Origin: Nitrospinaceae bacterium UBA3496
GTDB lineage: Bacteria > UBA8248
NCBI GenBank assembly: GCA_002377645.1
Contig: DFQF01000023.1
Span: 11,618-75,617 of the forward strand
Length of the DNA stretch: 64,000 bases
Reading direction: 5' to 3'
Translations under genes and position numbers: made by a program
The notes under the pieces: generated by a model
Told to the model about the DNA's origin: nothing
What the model saw: only the letters and a program-made list of their open reading frames with translations
Database searches by the model: none
Part shown: positions 15,931 through 24,174 of the stretch, piece by piece
How the letters are laid out: each line of letters begins with the position of its first letter
Numbering within the stretch: position 1 is the stretch's first letter

Positions 15931-17148
15931 TTAAATAGAACCTGCAAATTTTTCTCCAGCAATTAGCCTCCCTAGTTTCCATCTACCGGTATCATTAAGA
16001 CCATCTATGTGATAACACATCATAGCATCTCGCATATGTCTTTCTGCAGAATGAGTTGTCATGTAGCCATTCCCACCGAAGATATTCATAGCACTAGAAC
16101 AAACTTGTGGAGCCATGTCGCCAGTAAAAATCTTAACTCTCATTCCCTCTTTATGGTCATACTCTCCTTCAGATGCATTGTCTGCATGCCACGCAGCCTT
16201 CCAAATTGCATCTCTAGCAGCAGAAATAGATATGTACATATCTGCTATACGTTGACGAATTTCATCGTGTTCGATTATGGGAGACCCACCTTGAACACGA
16301 ACTTTGGCATAATCGATAGCATCCTCATAAGCTGCACGTGCAATACCTAATCCAAAAGTTGCAGTTGTTGGAGAGTGCCTCGAGAAAACTCTTGACATAT
16401 AGGGAAGACCATCATTAACTTCGCTTAACCTCCATTCGTCAGGCACTTCAGCATCTTCGTAAATCATCTCGCCGTTCATAAGTAACCTGCATCCCATCTT
16501 TCCGTGCACAACTCCTCTTGTAAACCCATCTAACTCATCAGGCATAATAAATAGAGTTACGCCCTCATTAACTGGAACATTCGAATCAGTCCTAGCACAT
16601 AAAAAATTGATATTACTCATTGCAGCACAAGCAATAAAATGTTTTTTCCCGTTCAATACCCAGTTATTACCGTTCTGTACCGCGGATAATTTCATCCCTC
16701 CATCAATATTGCTTGCGGGACGAATATTATCAGTTCCATGATCGGGTTCAGTCATTCCGATTGCCATAGTACTTGTGTCCACATCCATAAAGCGTGGCAA
16801 GAATTCTTTTCTTTGTTCTTCAGTCGTATGTTCACATAACATCTTCGCAAGCTTCCATCCTTGATGTATTACGGCACCAAAACCTGCTTCCCCAGCTACA
16901 AGTTCTTCTAATAAAACTACATGATCAAAAATACCCAAACCTTCACCACCCATTTCCTTAGGAACCGTCAATGTTCTTATTCCTTCTTTTGATGCTTTTC
17001 TTAAAGTATCAAATGGAAATGGATTGGAGGGGTCTATTCCATTCAGCCGATCCCATTCCTGCGCATTCGGCTTCAATTCAATTCTTGCAAATTCTGCAAC
17101 TTTCGACTGCCAATTTTTAAGGTTCTCATCAAGATTATAATCAACCAT
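15931..17148 (-). CDS. Acyl-CoA dehydrogenase
   Basis: The 405-residue protein has the three-domain acyl-CoA dehydrogenase layout: an N-terminal helical part, a middle beta-domain with IGMTEPDHGTDN and NGKKHFIACAAM contacts to FAD, and a C-terminal helical part with RVQGGSPIIEHDEIRQRIADM and IFGGNGYMTTHSAERHMRDAM. The C-terminal YMT...RDA region is where FAD and CoA bind. It introduces an alpha-beta double bond and passes electrons to ETF. A second, similar paralogue is 3 kb upstream (20310-21488). It sits between the 3-hydroxyacyl-CoA dehydrogenase and MDR genes, which suggests a beta-oxidation-like or short branched acyl route. Confidence 0.92.
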   Translation of the reverse strand: MVDYNLDENLKNWQSKVAEFARIELKPNAQEWDRLNGIDPSNPFPFDTLRKASKEGIRTLTVPKEMGGEGLGIFDHVVLLEELVAGEAGFGAVIHQGWKLAKMLCEHTTEEQRKEFLPRFMDVDTSTMAIGMTEPDHGTDNIRPASNIDGGMKLSAVQNGNNWVLNGKKHFIACAAMSNINFLCARTDSNVPVNEGVTLFIMPDELDGFTRGVVHGKMGCRLLMNGEMIYEDAEVPDEWRLSEVNDGLPYMSRVFSRHSPTTATFGLGIARAAYEDAIDYAKVRVQGGSPIIEHDEIRQRIADMYISISAARDAIWKAAWHADNASEGEYDHKEGMRVKIFTGDMAPQVCSSAMNIFGGNGYMTTHSAERHMRDAMMCYHIDGLNDTGRWKLGRLIAGEKFAGSI

Positions 17149-17172
17149 TTATGACTCTCCCAATAATTTGTA

Positions 17173-18150
17173 TCATGGCAAACTTCTATCATTCATCTCT
17201 GGAAAATTTGGATCATTAGCGTCATGAATCCATCGAGCAAGTTCTTTGTTCCTTGCCAACATTATTTCGTTAATATCTTCTTTTTCCCATTTATAAAAGC
17301 CTAACCCACTTTTTACTCCAAGGGCACCTTCTTTTAAGAAATCTTCTAAAATCTTCGAATTTACTCTTTCATGATTCAAGTGAGGCTGAATATTTTTATG
17401 CACATCAGAAATAACATCAGTTCCTGAAAAATCGGACAACATCAAAACTCCCAAAACAGGAAAAAGTCTTGATATAGATCTAAAAACTTTATCTACTGAT
17501 TCAACCGTCGCCGAACCTTCCTGTATAATATGAAAAGCCTCTCTTCTCAAAGCAGTTGTTAATCTGACCCCAATATGACCTATTGTCTCCTTACAAACCA
17601 CGGGTGTCTTACCAACCCCCCTTAGAATCTCAATTGTTTTAGACAAAGTTGCATCACTCGTCTTATCACCTGGAACAACTTCTACGACTGGCATCAAAAA
17701 TGGAGGAGTATAACTATGAGTAACAATACATCGCTCTGGATTTTGAAGTCCTTCTACAATTTCAGAAAGCAGAAGACCTGAAGTTTCACTCGCAAGAATC
17801 ACATCAGGAGATGCAATAGAATCCATTTCAGAAAAAATCTTCTTTTTCAAATCTAGTTTTTCACTTGTCGACTCTATTATGAAATCGCTTTCTTGGACTA
17901 CATTTTTAAAATCATTTTCAAAAGAAATCAACGAAAGAATCTCTTGTTTTTTACTGTCAGAAAACAACCCAATGTGTGTGCTAAGTTCCAAACTCTTAGA
18001 AAGTAGTTCTATTGCTCTTTCCGTTCCATCTTTTGAACGATTGAAAACCAATACTCTATAACCAAATTGGGCAAATTGAAGTGCAACTCCATGACCTACG
18101 TATCCACCTCCTATAACACCGACTTTTTTTACAGTTCGAAAAGTTGCCAA
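17173..18150 (-). CDS. 3-hydroxyacyl-CoA dehydrogenase family protein
   Basis: The 325-residue product starts with the NAD-binding loop GVIGGGYVGHGVALQFAQFGY (residues about 11-31). It continues with ESTSEKLDLKKKIFSEMDSI, LASETSGLLLSEI, HSYTPPFLMPVVEVVPG, and a C-terminal dimerisation domain ending in KSGLGFYKWEKEDI. This is the standard layout of 3HCDH. It oxidises a 3-hydroxyacyl-CoA (or related hydroxy acid, as lambda-crystallin/gulonate types do) with NAD. The start is TTG at 18150 with AGGGG 8 bases upstream. No enoyl-CoA hydratase or thiolase is in the neighbourhood, so it may be a specialised hydroxy acid dehydrogenase. Confidence 0.88.
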   Translation of the reverse strand: MATFRTVKKVGVIGGGYVGHGVALQFAQFGYRVLVFNRSKDGTERAIELLSKSLELSTHIGLFSDSKKQEILSLISFENDFKNVVQESDFIIESTSEKLDLKKKIFSEMDSIASPDVILASETSGLLLSEIVEGLQNPERCIVTHSYTPPFLMPVVEVVPGDKTSDATLSKTIEILRGVGKTPVVCKETIGHIGVRLTTALRREAFHIIQEGSATVESVDKVFRSISRLFPVLGVLMLSDFSGTDVISDVHKNIQPHLNHERVNSKILEDFLKEGALGVKSGLGFYKWEKEDINEIMLARNKELARWIHDANDPNFPEMNDRSLP

Positions 18151-18183
18151 GGCAAATACCCCTTTTTTAGAAAATAATGTGGA

Positions 18184-19554
18184 TTAGCCTATAGAAGAAA
18201 GTGATGCCGTTAAGTCCACAATACTTGCTTCTTTCTCAATATTTTTCACCATATCAATAACTTTATTCGCAGTTTCATTGTCGAGAAGACCATCTACACA
18301 GTCTCTAAATTTTAATTCTACTTCTTCTAGAGACAAAGGCATTTCTGCTTTCCCCCGAGAGGTGTAAACAGTTCTCTCATACAACTTTCCATTCTTTGAA
18401 ACAACTTTCAACAAAGTTGGTTTAGGCAGAGGGTGTTCCCACTCTAATTCACTATCAACCTTCACATCAATTTTATTCATAAATTTTTGAATATACGGAT
18501 CGTTTACTTGTTCGTCTGTGAAAGTTTTTATTGTTAAATTACCATCTCTAAGGACTCTTGAGAGGATATATTCTGCAGAAAATTTTCCTTGCAACCCAGT
18601 TTTTGGTTTATGATAACTCAAGTTAAGATAGCCACTTTCTAGCAAACCTACCTCAATTGATTGTACATCCTCAATCTTCAAGTCTTCTTCTCTGATGATC
18701 GAAAACATTCCTTCAATTGCGTTATGTGAAGACATGCAACAGGGGTAAGGTTTAATATCTACTCCGGGGAATTCAAAACAAAATGGATTGCCTAAACTAC
18801 CTATAAAATCTCCTTCCTTTATTTTCTGCAATTTACTAAAAACACTTACATACCCAGAATCAGCTTCCAAAATATTTTGATTAGCAGTCATTCCAAGAGA
18901 TGCTAATTCAACAGAACGAACACCTGATTCTGCTGCCATTCCAGCGTGAAATGGTTTTGTCATAGTCCCAAAATTAGCACGCAACCCAGAAGCATGTGAG
19001 GATGCAATTCCTAAGGCAAAACAGGATTCATCAATAGAAATTTCACTGAGATGTATAGAAGAAACACAAGAGCCAATGGAACCAAGTACCGCAGTTGGAT
19101 GCCATCCATTCTCATACAACTCCATATTCAACACTGCTCCCAATTTAGAAGCTACTTCAAAACCTAAAAGGTAGGCTTCCAAAAATTGTGCGCCCGAGCT
19201 TTGTTTTATTTCAGAAAGAGCTAAAGATGATGGAAAAGCTGTAACACTCCCATGACCATTTAGAAGTTTATTTGAATCATCAAAATCTAGAGCATGTCCC
19301 ATTGTTCCATTTGCTAGAGCTGCAAATGTTGGAATAGTTTTAAAAGACTCACCTAAGACAGTACAATTACCAATCCCTTTTGCGTTACCCACATAATTTA
19401 TAATTTTTTCTGCAACAACAGTTTTTCTACCTGCTATAGCAACTCCCAAAGTATCAAGGATCGACTTCTTAACTTCTTGAACAACTTTGTCAGATATATT
19501 ATTTAAATTAGTCTCTTTAGCGAATTCTGCCAAATCACGAGTTATGTCAGCCAC
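18184..19554 (-). CDS. MmgE/PrpD family protein
   Basis: This 456-residue protein belongs to the 2-methylcitrate dehydratase/cis-aconitate decarboxylase-like family. Characteristic pieces are TLGVAIAGRK, LANGTMGHALDFDDS (29-residue region around 80-95, with the family HxxDxDD-like site), HPTAVLGSIG, GSHASGLRANFGTMTKPFHAG-type motif (seen as SSHASGLRANFGTMTKPFHA) and PYPCCMSSHNAIEG. The start is GTG at 19554 with AAGGAA upstream. Actual substrates are often unknown outside the methylcitrate cycle; no prpB or prpC is nearby, so methylcitrate function is doubtful. It is the first gene of the 19.5-14.5 kb minus-strand run. Confidence 0.88.
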   Translation of the reverse strand: MADITRDLAEFAKETNLNNISDKVVQEVKKSILDTLGVAIAGRKTVVAEKIINYVGNAKGIGNCTVLGESFKTIPTFAALANGTMGHALDFDDSNKLLNGHGSVTAFPSSLALSEIKQSSGAQFLEAYLLGFEVASKLGAVLNMELYENGWHPTAVLGSIGSCVSSIHLSEISIDESCFALGIASSHASGLRANFGTMTKPFHAGMAAESGVRSVELASLGMTANQNILEADSGYVSVFSKLQKIKEGDFIGSLGNPFCFEFPGVDIKPYPCCMSSHNAIEGMFSIIREEDLKIEDVQSIEVGLLESGYLNLSYHKPKTGLQGKFSAEYILSRVLRDGNLTIKTFTDEQVNDPYIQKFMNKIDVKVDSELEWEHPLPKPTLLKVVSKNGKLYERTVYTSRGKAEMPLSLEEVELKFRDCVDGLLDNETANKVIDMVKNIEKEASIVDLTASLSSIG

Positions 19555-19839
19555 AAGTTCCTTTCTGTCTTATAATTATTCAGGATGACTTCTACTCCTA
19601 CCCATTGGGAACTAATTCTACTAAGTGACACTTATCTAACCAATTGCAAGATATGTTTTGCCCCATCGACTTAGACCAATCATCGCTTTAAAAGAGAGGA
19701 GATTTTCATAGATACCTTTAGAAAACTCAGAGAATTTTCTGACTTGTTATGAGAATCGTTCATAGACTCAGACACTGAATTTTCTGCGAAGCATAAAATT
19801 TATTACATTAAAGCACTAAAGTGACATCTATTAAATATT
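19555..19839. other. 285-base gap without a recognisable gene
   Basis: Both strands were read. There is no open frame with a ribosome site and no strong hairpin. It lies upstream of the MmgE/PrpD gene, so it should hold that operon's promoter, but no clear -35/-10 pair could be picked. Confidence 0.5.
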
Positions 19840-20277
19840 CTAGATATGCAGATGTTCATAAATTTCAAGAGTCATACCACCTTTAATAGTTCCACCATTT
19901 AAGTGTCCACACAGAACTTCCTCATTGTTTCCCGGACCACCACTTAAAGCCATATGAATATGAACATAAGGGCTTGGGCTTTCCCAATCTTCTATTTCAT
20001 GAGGAAGCAATGCAGGGGGTGGCTCTTCTGGCCAACTTATAAATCCTAAAGCTATCAGTTCTCTCCAATCATCAAAACTTCTTCGATCAACATCATATCC
20101 ATCCATTGTCTTAAAACCAGAAATCATTTCTGTTTGAGTTAGTGCGCCCATTAAAAAAACAGTTCCGGCCATAATCTTTTTTTCTTTTACGAACGCATTT
20201 AAAATAGGATGAAAATCATCACCTTTCTCAAACTGCAATTGAAAAATTCTTCCTAATTTTTTTTCATACGCTTTCAT
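19840..20277 (-). CDS. PPC/DUF296 domain protein
   Basis: The 145-residue product is a single PPC (plants and prokaryotes conserved, DUF296) domain. It has GDDFHPILNAFVKEKKIMAGTVFLMGALTQTEM near residues 19-51 and a C-terminal HIHMALSGG...VLCGHLNGGTIKGGMTLEIYEH. In this family the histidines around H-x-H and GHL bind a metal and the protein trimerises; plant relatives add an AT-hook, which is absent here. The bacterial role is unknown, and it is unlikely to be a specific DNA-binding regulator on this evidence. It has a GGAG ribosome site and follows the acyl-CoA dehydrogenase gene by 32 bases. Confidence 0.8.
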   Translation of the reverse strand: MKAYEKKLGRIFQLQFEKGDDFHPILNAFVKEKKIMAGTVFLMGALTQTEMISGFKTMDGYDVDRRSFDDWRELIALGFISWPEEPPPALLPHEIEDWESPSPYVHIHMALSGGPGNNEEVLCGHLNGGTIKGGMTLEIYEHLHI

Positions 20278-20309
20278 TTCTTCTCCTTTTGAAATCTTCC
20301 ACTTTTTTT

Positions 20310-21488
20310 CTAAAGATCAGGCATAGCCTTCATAAGATTAACCTGATTGGTACTACCCATATGAAACAATTGAATTGCGTCCCTATATACTTTTTCAACT
20401 GGAGCTTCCGTCATAACGCCCATACCACCCCAAATTTCTACAGTTTTTGTTGCAATATAATTTAAAGCCTCTACAGTAAATGCCTTCGTAACACGAGCTA
20501 GTTTGGGATCATCATCAATTCCATTATCTATACTGCAAGCAGACCTCCAAAGCATAGAACGTGAAGCCTCAAGTCGAGTAAACATTTCAAGGAGAAGCGT
20601 AGAAATAATTTGATGTTCAATTATCGGCTTCCCGCCCTGGACTCTTTCTCTTGCATATTCAAGAGCTAGTTCATAAGATCTCTTTGCTATTCCTAATGCA
20701 GTCGCAGTTGCCTCCACCGTTCCAATATTTACCACAGCCTTTCTACTAGAGTGAAATTTACCTTCTTCTCCCAAACGGTCACTAACAGGAACTCTAAGAT
20801 TATTTACAATGACTTCATTCTGCGGATATAAACGAAGACCTACTTTGTCATGTAGACGTCCTATCTCTAGTCCATCTTGGGGAGGAAAAACCATAAACCC
20901 AGTAACCCCTTCTGTCCAAGGTACTGTTTTATCTGTTCTTGCAAGAATAGAAATATATTTGCACTGTGCAGAAAGTGCTATGTAATGTTTCATACCGTTT
21001 AGAACGTAAAAATCTCCGTCTCGGACAGCTGAAAGCATGGGTCCAGCTGAAATTTTTTTATCGTAAGGAACTGAATTATCACTGCCTGAGTTTGGTTCTG
21101 TAAGACCTATTCCAATACAATATCTTGGATCTTTTACATAATCAGGAAGGATTCTTGCAATCTGCTCCTCAGATGCAGCTGCTAGAATTCCAGAAATACC
21201 CTTCCAATTATGACTATAGACCTTCGAAACAGCAGCTTCTCCAGCAGACAATTCCTCAATCACAAGAACTTGAGTTAATACACTAGCACCATGCCCTCCA
21301 TGCTCTTTTGGAACAGCTAAATTATTAAATCCTAATTTAGAACCCTTTTCTACAAGATCCCAGGGAAACACATCTTCTCCATCAGGAAGACGATCAAGTT
21401 CAGCACAATTTGGAATCAATTCATCTCTAGCAAAGTCACGAGCTAACTTCTGGAGCCCTTTTTGCTCTTCACTCAAATGGAAATCCAT
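20310..21488 (-). CDS. Acyl-CoA dehydrogenase
   Basis: The 392-residue protein shares the architecture of the other acyl-CoA dehydrogenase here: IGIGLTEPNSGSDNSVPYD (FAD/substrate region), LNGMKHYIALSAQ, RVQGGKPIIEHQIISTLL and a C-terminal WGGMGVMTEAPVEKVYRDA. It oxidises an acyl-CoA with electron transfer to ETF. A GGAGG lies 6 bases before the ATG. It is transcribed with the PPC-domain gene and divergently from the RidA gene, with two palindromes in the gap between. Substrate length cannot be judged from the sequence. Confidence 0.92.
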   Translation of the reverse strand: MDFHLSEEQKGLQKLARDFARDELIPNCAELDRLPDGEDVFPWDLVEKGSKLGFNNLAVPKEHGGHGASVLTQVLVIEELSAGEAAVSKVYSHNWKGISGILAAASEEQIARILPDYVKDPRYCIGIGLTEPNSGSDNSVPYDKKISAGPMLSAVRDGDFYVLNGMKHYIALSAQCKYISILARTDKTVPWTEGVTGFMVFPPQDGLEIGRLHDKVGLRLYPQNEVIVNNLRVPVSDRLGEEGKFHSSRKAVVNIGTVEATATALGIAKRSYELALEYARERVQGGKPIIEHQIISTLLLEMFTRLEASRSMLWRSACSIDNGIDDDPKLARVTKAFTVEALNYIATKTVEIWGGMGVMTEAPVEKVYRDAIQLFHMGSTNQVNLMKAMPDL

Positions 21489-21541
21489 TTTACCTCCAAA
21501 GAAAACACAAAAACAGATAAATATAGTAATATGAATAATAC

Positions 21542-21579
21542 TTATCTTATCAGATAAAAATTATTTGGGGAAATTTCCC
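21542..21579. promoter_or_regulatory. Two palindromes in the acyl-CoA dehydrogenase-RidA divergent gap
   Basis: TTATCT-TATC-AGATAA (21542-21557) is a perfect 6-bp inverted repeat. Ten bases on is a perfect 12-base palindrome GGGAAATTTCCC (21568-21579), just upstream of the ridA ribosome site at about 21594. Their position between divergent promoters suggests operator sites. No regulator gene is adjacent. Confidence 0.4.
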
Positions 21580-21606
21580 AGAAAAATCAAAATTAAGGAG
21601 AAAACT

Positions 21607-22035
21607 ATGCCGAAAACATTAGAGAGATTACATTGGAAAGATGCCCCAGATATATGGGCCCCCTTTATTCCCATTATTAAAGTGAAAGGTGGAACAACAA
21701 TATATCTTGCAGGAACAACTGCAGCCCCTATGTATCACCATCATCCACACCGACCAGAAGAATTCGAATCTATTCCTGATGATATGGAGGGGCAAGCAAA
21801 CGAAATTATGAATAAAATAAAAAAGAGTCTAGAAACCGCTGGAGGTTCTCTCAAGGATGTAGTCTCTGCAACTAGATACCTAAAAAACATGCAAGATCAA
21901 GATGTCTTAAATAAAATCTGGGAAGAAAATTTTGGGGAGAATAGACCTACAACAACTACGGTTGAAATTTCAACATTAGCAGCACATCCAAAACTTCTTC
22001 TCGAGGTTACAGTAACTGCCGTAATAGATGAATAA
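21607..22035 (+). CDS. RidA/YjgF family protein
   Basis: The start is ATG 21607, supported by AAGGAG 7 bases upstream; an in-frame ATG at 21565 lacks a site. The 142-residue product has the RidA chorismate-mutase-like fold with TTIYLAGTTA, QANEIMNKIKKSLETAGGSLKDVVSATRYLKNM and a C-terminal PTTTTVEISTLAAHPKLLLEVTVTAV. The usual RidA Arg that binds the carboxylate of imino acids would be in the R-P-x-x-T-x-V-E region (NRPTTTTVEI here). RidA proteins hydrolyse reactive enamines/imines from PLP enzymes. An insertion MYHHHPHRPEEFES with four histidines is unusual and may bind metal. Confidence 0.85.
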   Translation: MPKTLERLHWKDAPDIWAPFIPIIKVKGGTTIYLAGTTAAPMYHHHPHRPEEFESIPDDMEGQANEIMNKIKKSLETAGGSLKDVVSATRYLKNMQDQDVLNKIWEENFGENRPTTTTVEISTLAAHPKLLLEVTVTAVIDE

Positions 22036-22036
22036 A

Positions 22037-23029
22037 TTAAGAAGAATTTAAAAAATTATGAATGGTAGAGAGGAATTCCCCTCTTCTGTGCTCAAGTTCC
22101 ATATAGTGAGTACCTTCACTGAACACAATATATTCTCTCCCTTTACTATTTTTTAATTTCTGGAAAAGTCCCCAAGCTTCCTCATGATTGGCCGCCCCGT
22201 CGTAATCTCCATAGATCAAAAGAACGGGGCACGTTACCTTGGAAGCATTATAAAGGGGTTTATTTAAAACACGATCATAGGCATCCAGCAACGAACCATT
22301 TGAAATTCTTACTGCTGGTATATTTTTAGGATGTTGCTCAGTCTCCGTCTTGAACATCTCTTCAAAATACTTCTCTACGATTTTTTTGTCTCTCCACTGA
22401 AAATGTTTGTTTCCCGGAATGTGTCCCCACCATCTTTTCTTCAAATCTTTCTCCGTACACCAACTCCATGCACCCTTTCTTTCATCCCATTTACCTGGAA
22501 TCTTAGGATTTTCAAAAGAAGTTGCTCTTTTTGAATTATGATATGAATAGTAAGGAGCATATAAAACCAATTTATGTACTTTGCTAGGATTAGATGCTGC
22601 AAAAGCAGCAGAAAGAGTAGTCCCCCATGAACGACCTAAAAGACTTATTTTTCTTATCTTTTTCTTTTTGAGAATAAAATTCACAACCGAAGCAATATCT
22701 TTTATCGCTTCTTTCCCTCTTATTACAGGAGGATTTTTTAAAGGGTCCTCTAAAAATTCCTTTGGTCTAGAAGAAAAACCAAAACCCCGAACTGAAAGTG
22801 TGAATACATTCATACCTTTCCCTGCATGGTAATCCATCCAGGAATATCCCGGCACTGGCAGATCAAATGCTATTGGGCCTGCACCAATCCTTCCATGACA
22901 CATTAATAAAGTTTCTGAATTTGTAAATTTTCTTTTTCCCTTTAGACGTTTCTCTCGAACATGTAATTTAATTTCGGGATCTTGAGAGTCGATTAAATAG
23001 TCTTTTGTAATAATTTCAGGGGAAGGCAT
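22037..23029 (-). CDS. Alpha/beta hydrolase
   Basis: The start is ATG 23029 with GGAG 9 bases upstream; an in-frame TTG at 23044 is less likely. The product of about 330 residues has a nucleophile elbow GRSWGTT, an oxyanion region near HGRIGAGPIAFD, an Asp in LIYGDYDGAANHEEAW and a C-terminal His in EGTHYMELEHR. Together these make a Ser-Asp-His triad. The cap segment (about 175-250) is rich in Trp and Lys. No signal peptide is seen. It begins 30 bases after the tRNA-Leu gene on the same strand and ends 1 base from the convergent ridA stop, so it may be transcribed from the tRNA promoter. Confidence 0.85.
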   Translation of the reverse strand: MPSPEIITKDYLIDSQDPEIKLHVREKRLKGKRKFTNSETLLMCHGRIGAGPIAFDLPVPGYSWMDYHAGKGMNVFTLSVRGFGFSSRPKEFLEDPLKNPPVIRGKEAIKDIASVVNFILKKKKIRKISLLGRSWGTTLSAAFAASNPSKVHKLVLYAPYYSYHNSKRATSFENPKIPGKWDERKGAWSWCTEKDLKKRWWGHIPGNKHFQWRDKKIVEKYFEEMFKTETEQHPKNIPAVRISNGSLLDAYDRVLNKPLYNASKVTCPVLLIYGDYDGAANHEEAWGLFQKLKNSKGREYIVFSEGTHYMELEHRRGEFLSTIHNFLNSS

Positions 23030-23058
23030 AACTGAGAACTCCAAAAAATAATACAGCT

Positions 23059-23144
23059 TGGTGCCCGGAGCCAGAGTCGAACTGGCACGAGGTCGCCCTC
23101 GCAGGATTTTAAGTCCTGTGTGTCTACCATTTCACCACCCGGGC
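23059..23144 (-). tRNA. tRNA-Leu (anticodon UAA)
   Basis: The minus strand reads GCCCGGG ... TCCGGGC as a 7-bp acceptor stem, with a D-arm containing TGGTAGAC, an anticodon stem CAGGA/TCCTG around CTTAAAA (anticodon TAA at 23109-23111) and a long variable arm GCGAGGGCGACCTCGT. The T-arm is GCCAG-TTCGACT-CTGGC, followed by discriminator A and an encoded CCA. The long variable arm and UAA anticodon identify a class II leucine tRNA decoding UUA. Confidence 0.97.
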
Positions 23145-23160
23145 ACTTCGCCTAAAACAT

Positions 23161-23189
23161 AAATTACAAATAGTCGCAACTTTTTGCAA
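23161..23189 (-). promoter_or_regulatory. Candidate sigma70-type promoter of tRNA-Leu
   Basis: On the minus strand TTGCAA (23189-23184) is followed after 17 bases by TAATTT (23166-23161), which lies 16 bases before the tRNA 5' end. Spacing and distance fit a tRNA promoter; the hexamers deviate moderately from consensus. Confidence 0.4.
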
Positions 23190-23449
23190 TAGATAGACCT
23201 TACATTTGACATCGGAAACCTAACATAAAATTTAAGGGCATTCACATAACAATCAAAAAGATTTCATATTTTATTCATTCTTAAAAATTATTCTTTCTTT
23301 AACTACTCTCTCAAACGAGGACTAAAATACTTAAAATAGGATCTCTTTCTCTCATTTTTTTATTCGCTACCATCAATATCGTAGAAAGCAAAAATCTCAA
23401 AAATGTAAACAAAGAATTACATTCTAAGCTTTGGGAAGTTCAAGATAAA

Positions 23450-24043
23450 ATGAGAGAATATGGAATTAAAAAAGGAGAGATTCCAGCAGGATATCTCCAT
23501 ATGCTGAAAGAAATTATTCCCCCCATAATTAAATTGGCAAAAAACCGCGACGACCACGCACAATTTAGTTTAGGAGAAATTTACTTCACTGGACTGGGAC
23601 TACCCCGAAACTACAAGAAAGCGATCTACTGGTTCCGTAAATCTGCCAAACAGGGGAATACTTATGCCATGATCAATTTGGGGAGAATATTCTTAGATGG
23701 AAAAGTGGGTCACCCAAATCAGCAAAAGGCTTTCGGTTGGTTTTCAAAAGCCTTCCCAAAAACGACTGGTCTTAAAAGACTATACATAAAAGTACCAAAA
23801 ACAAAAAAAGACCATGATTTTGACACTCTTATAACACTCAATGATTTTTACCATAGTGTATGCAGAGGAATGGGAGGTCTAACAAGCAATTGGGGATGCG
23901 AAAGAAGATCAAAAACGAGTATTAAACTCAATAGGTTGGGGCTTTGTCTTGGAAAGTATACTCTGGAAAATACAAAAACAGAATATATGATGATACTTAG
24001 AAATAAATGGATACCATGCAGATACAAGGAATTAGTTGATTAG
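23450..24043 (+). CDS. Sel1-repeat protein, probably damaged (no canonical start for its signal peptide, possible 3' frameshift)
   Basis: The frame from ATG 23450 encodes Sel1-type repeats: HAQFSLGEIYFTGLGLPRNYKKAIYWFRKSA and TYAMINLGRIFLDGKVGHPNQQKAFGWFSKA. The same frame is open upstream to 23303 and encodes a signal-peptide-like stretch (KILKIGSLSLIFLFATINIVES), but contains no ATG, GTG or TTG before it; only ATA codons occur after a GAGG at 23317-23320. After about 23850 the frame becomes unlike a Sel1 protein. Meanwhile another frame, 23886-23990, reads AIGDAKEDQKRVLN...WKIQKQNI, which looks more natural. Both signs suggest a decaying exported gene or sequence errors. Function, if any, would be protein-protein scaffolding. 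Confidence 0.55.
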   Translation: MREYGIKKGEIPAGYLHMLKEIIPPIIKLAKNRDDHAQFSLGEIYFTGLGLPRNYKKAIYWFRKSAKQGNTYAMINLGRIFLDGKVGHPNQQKAFGWFSKAFPKTTGLKRLYIKVPKTKKDHDFDTLITLNDFYHSVCRGMGGLTSNWGCERRSKTSIKLNRLGLCLGKYTLENTKTEYMMILRNKWIPCRYKELVD

Positions 24044-24174
24044 GATGAGATGAAATTATTTTACCATTGCAATGTGTGTGCTAACCAATATCAAAAATCT
24101 GATACAATATTCGAATAATTTATATAGAACATCTATTCCTTAGGAATAAAGTAAATTTTTTTGAGATATATCGC

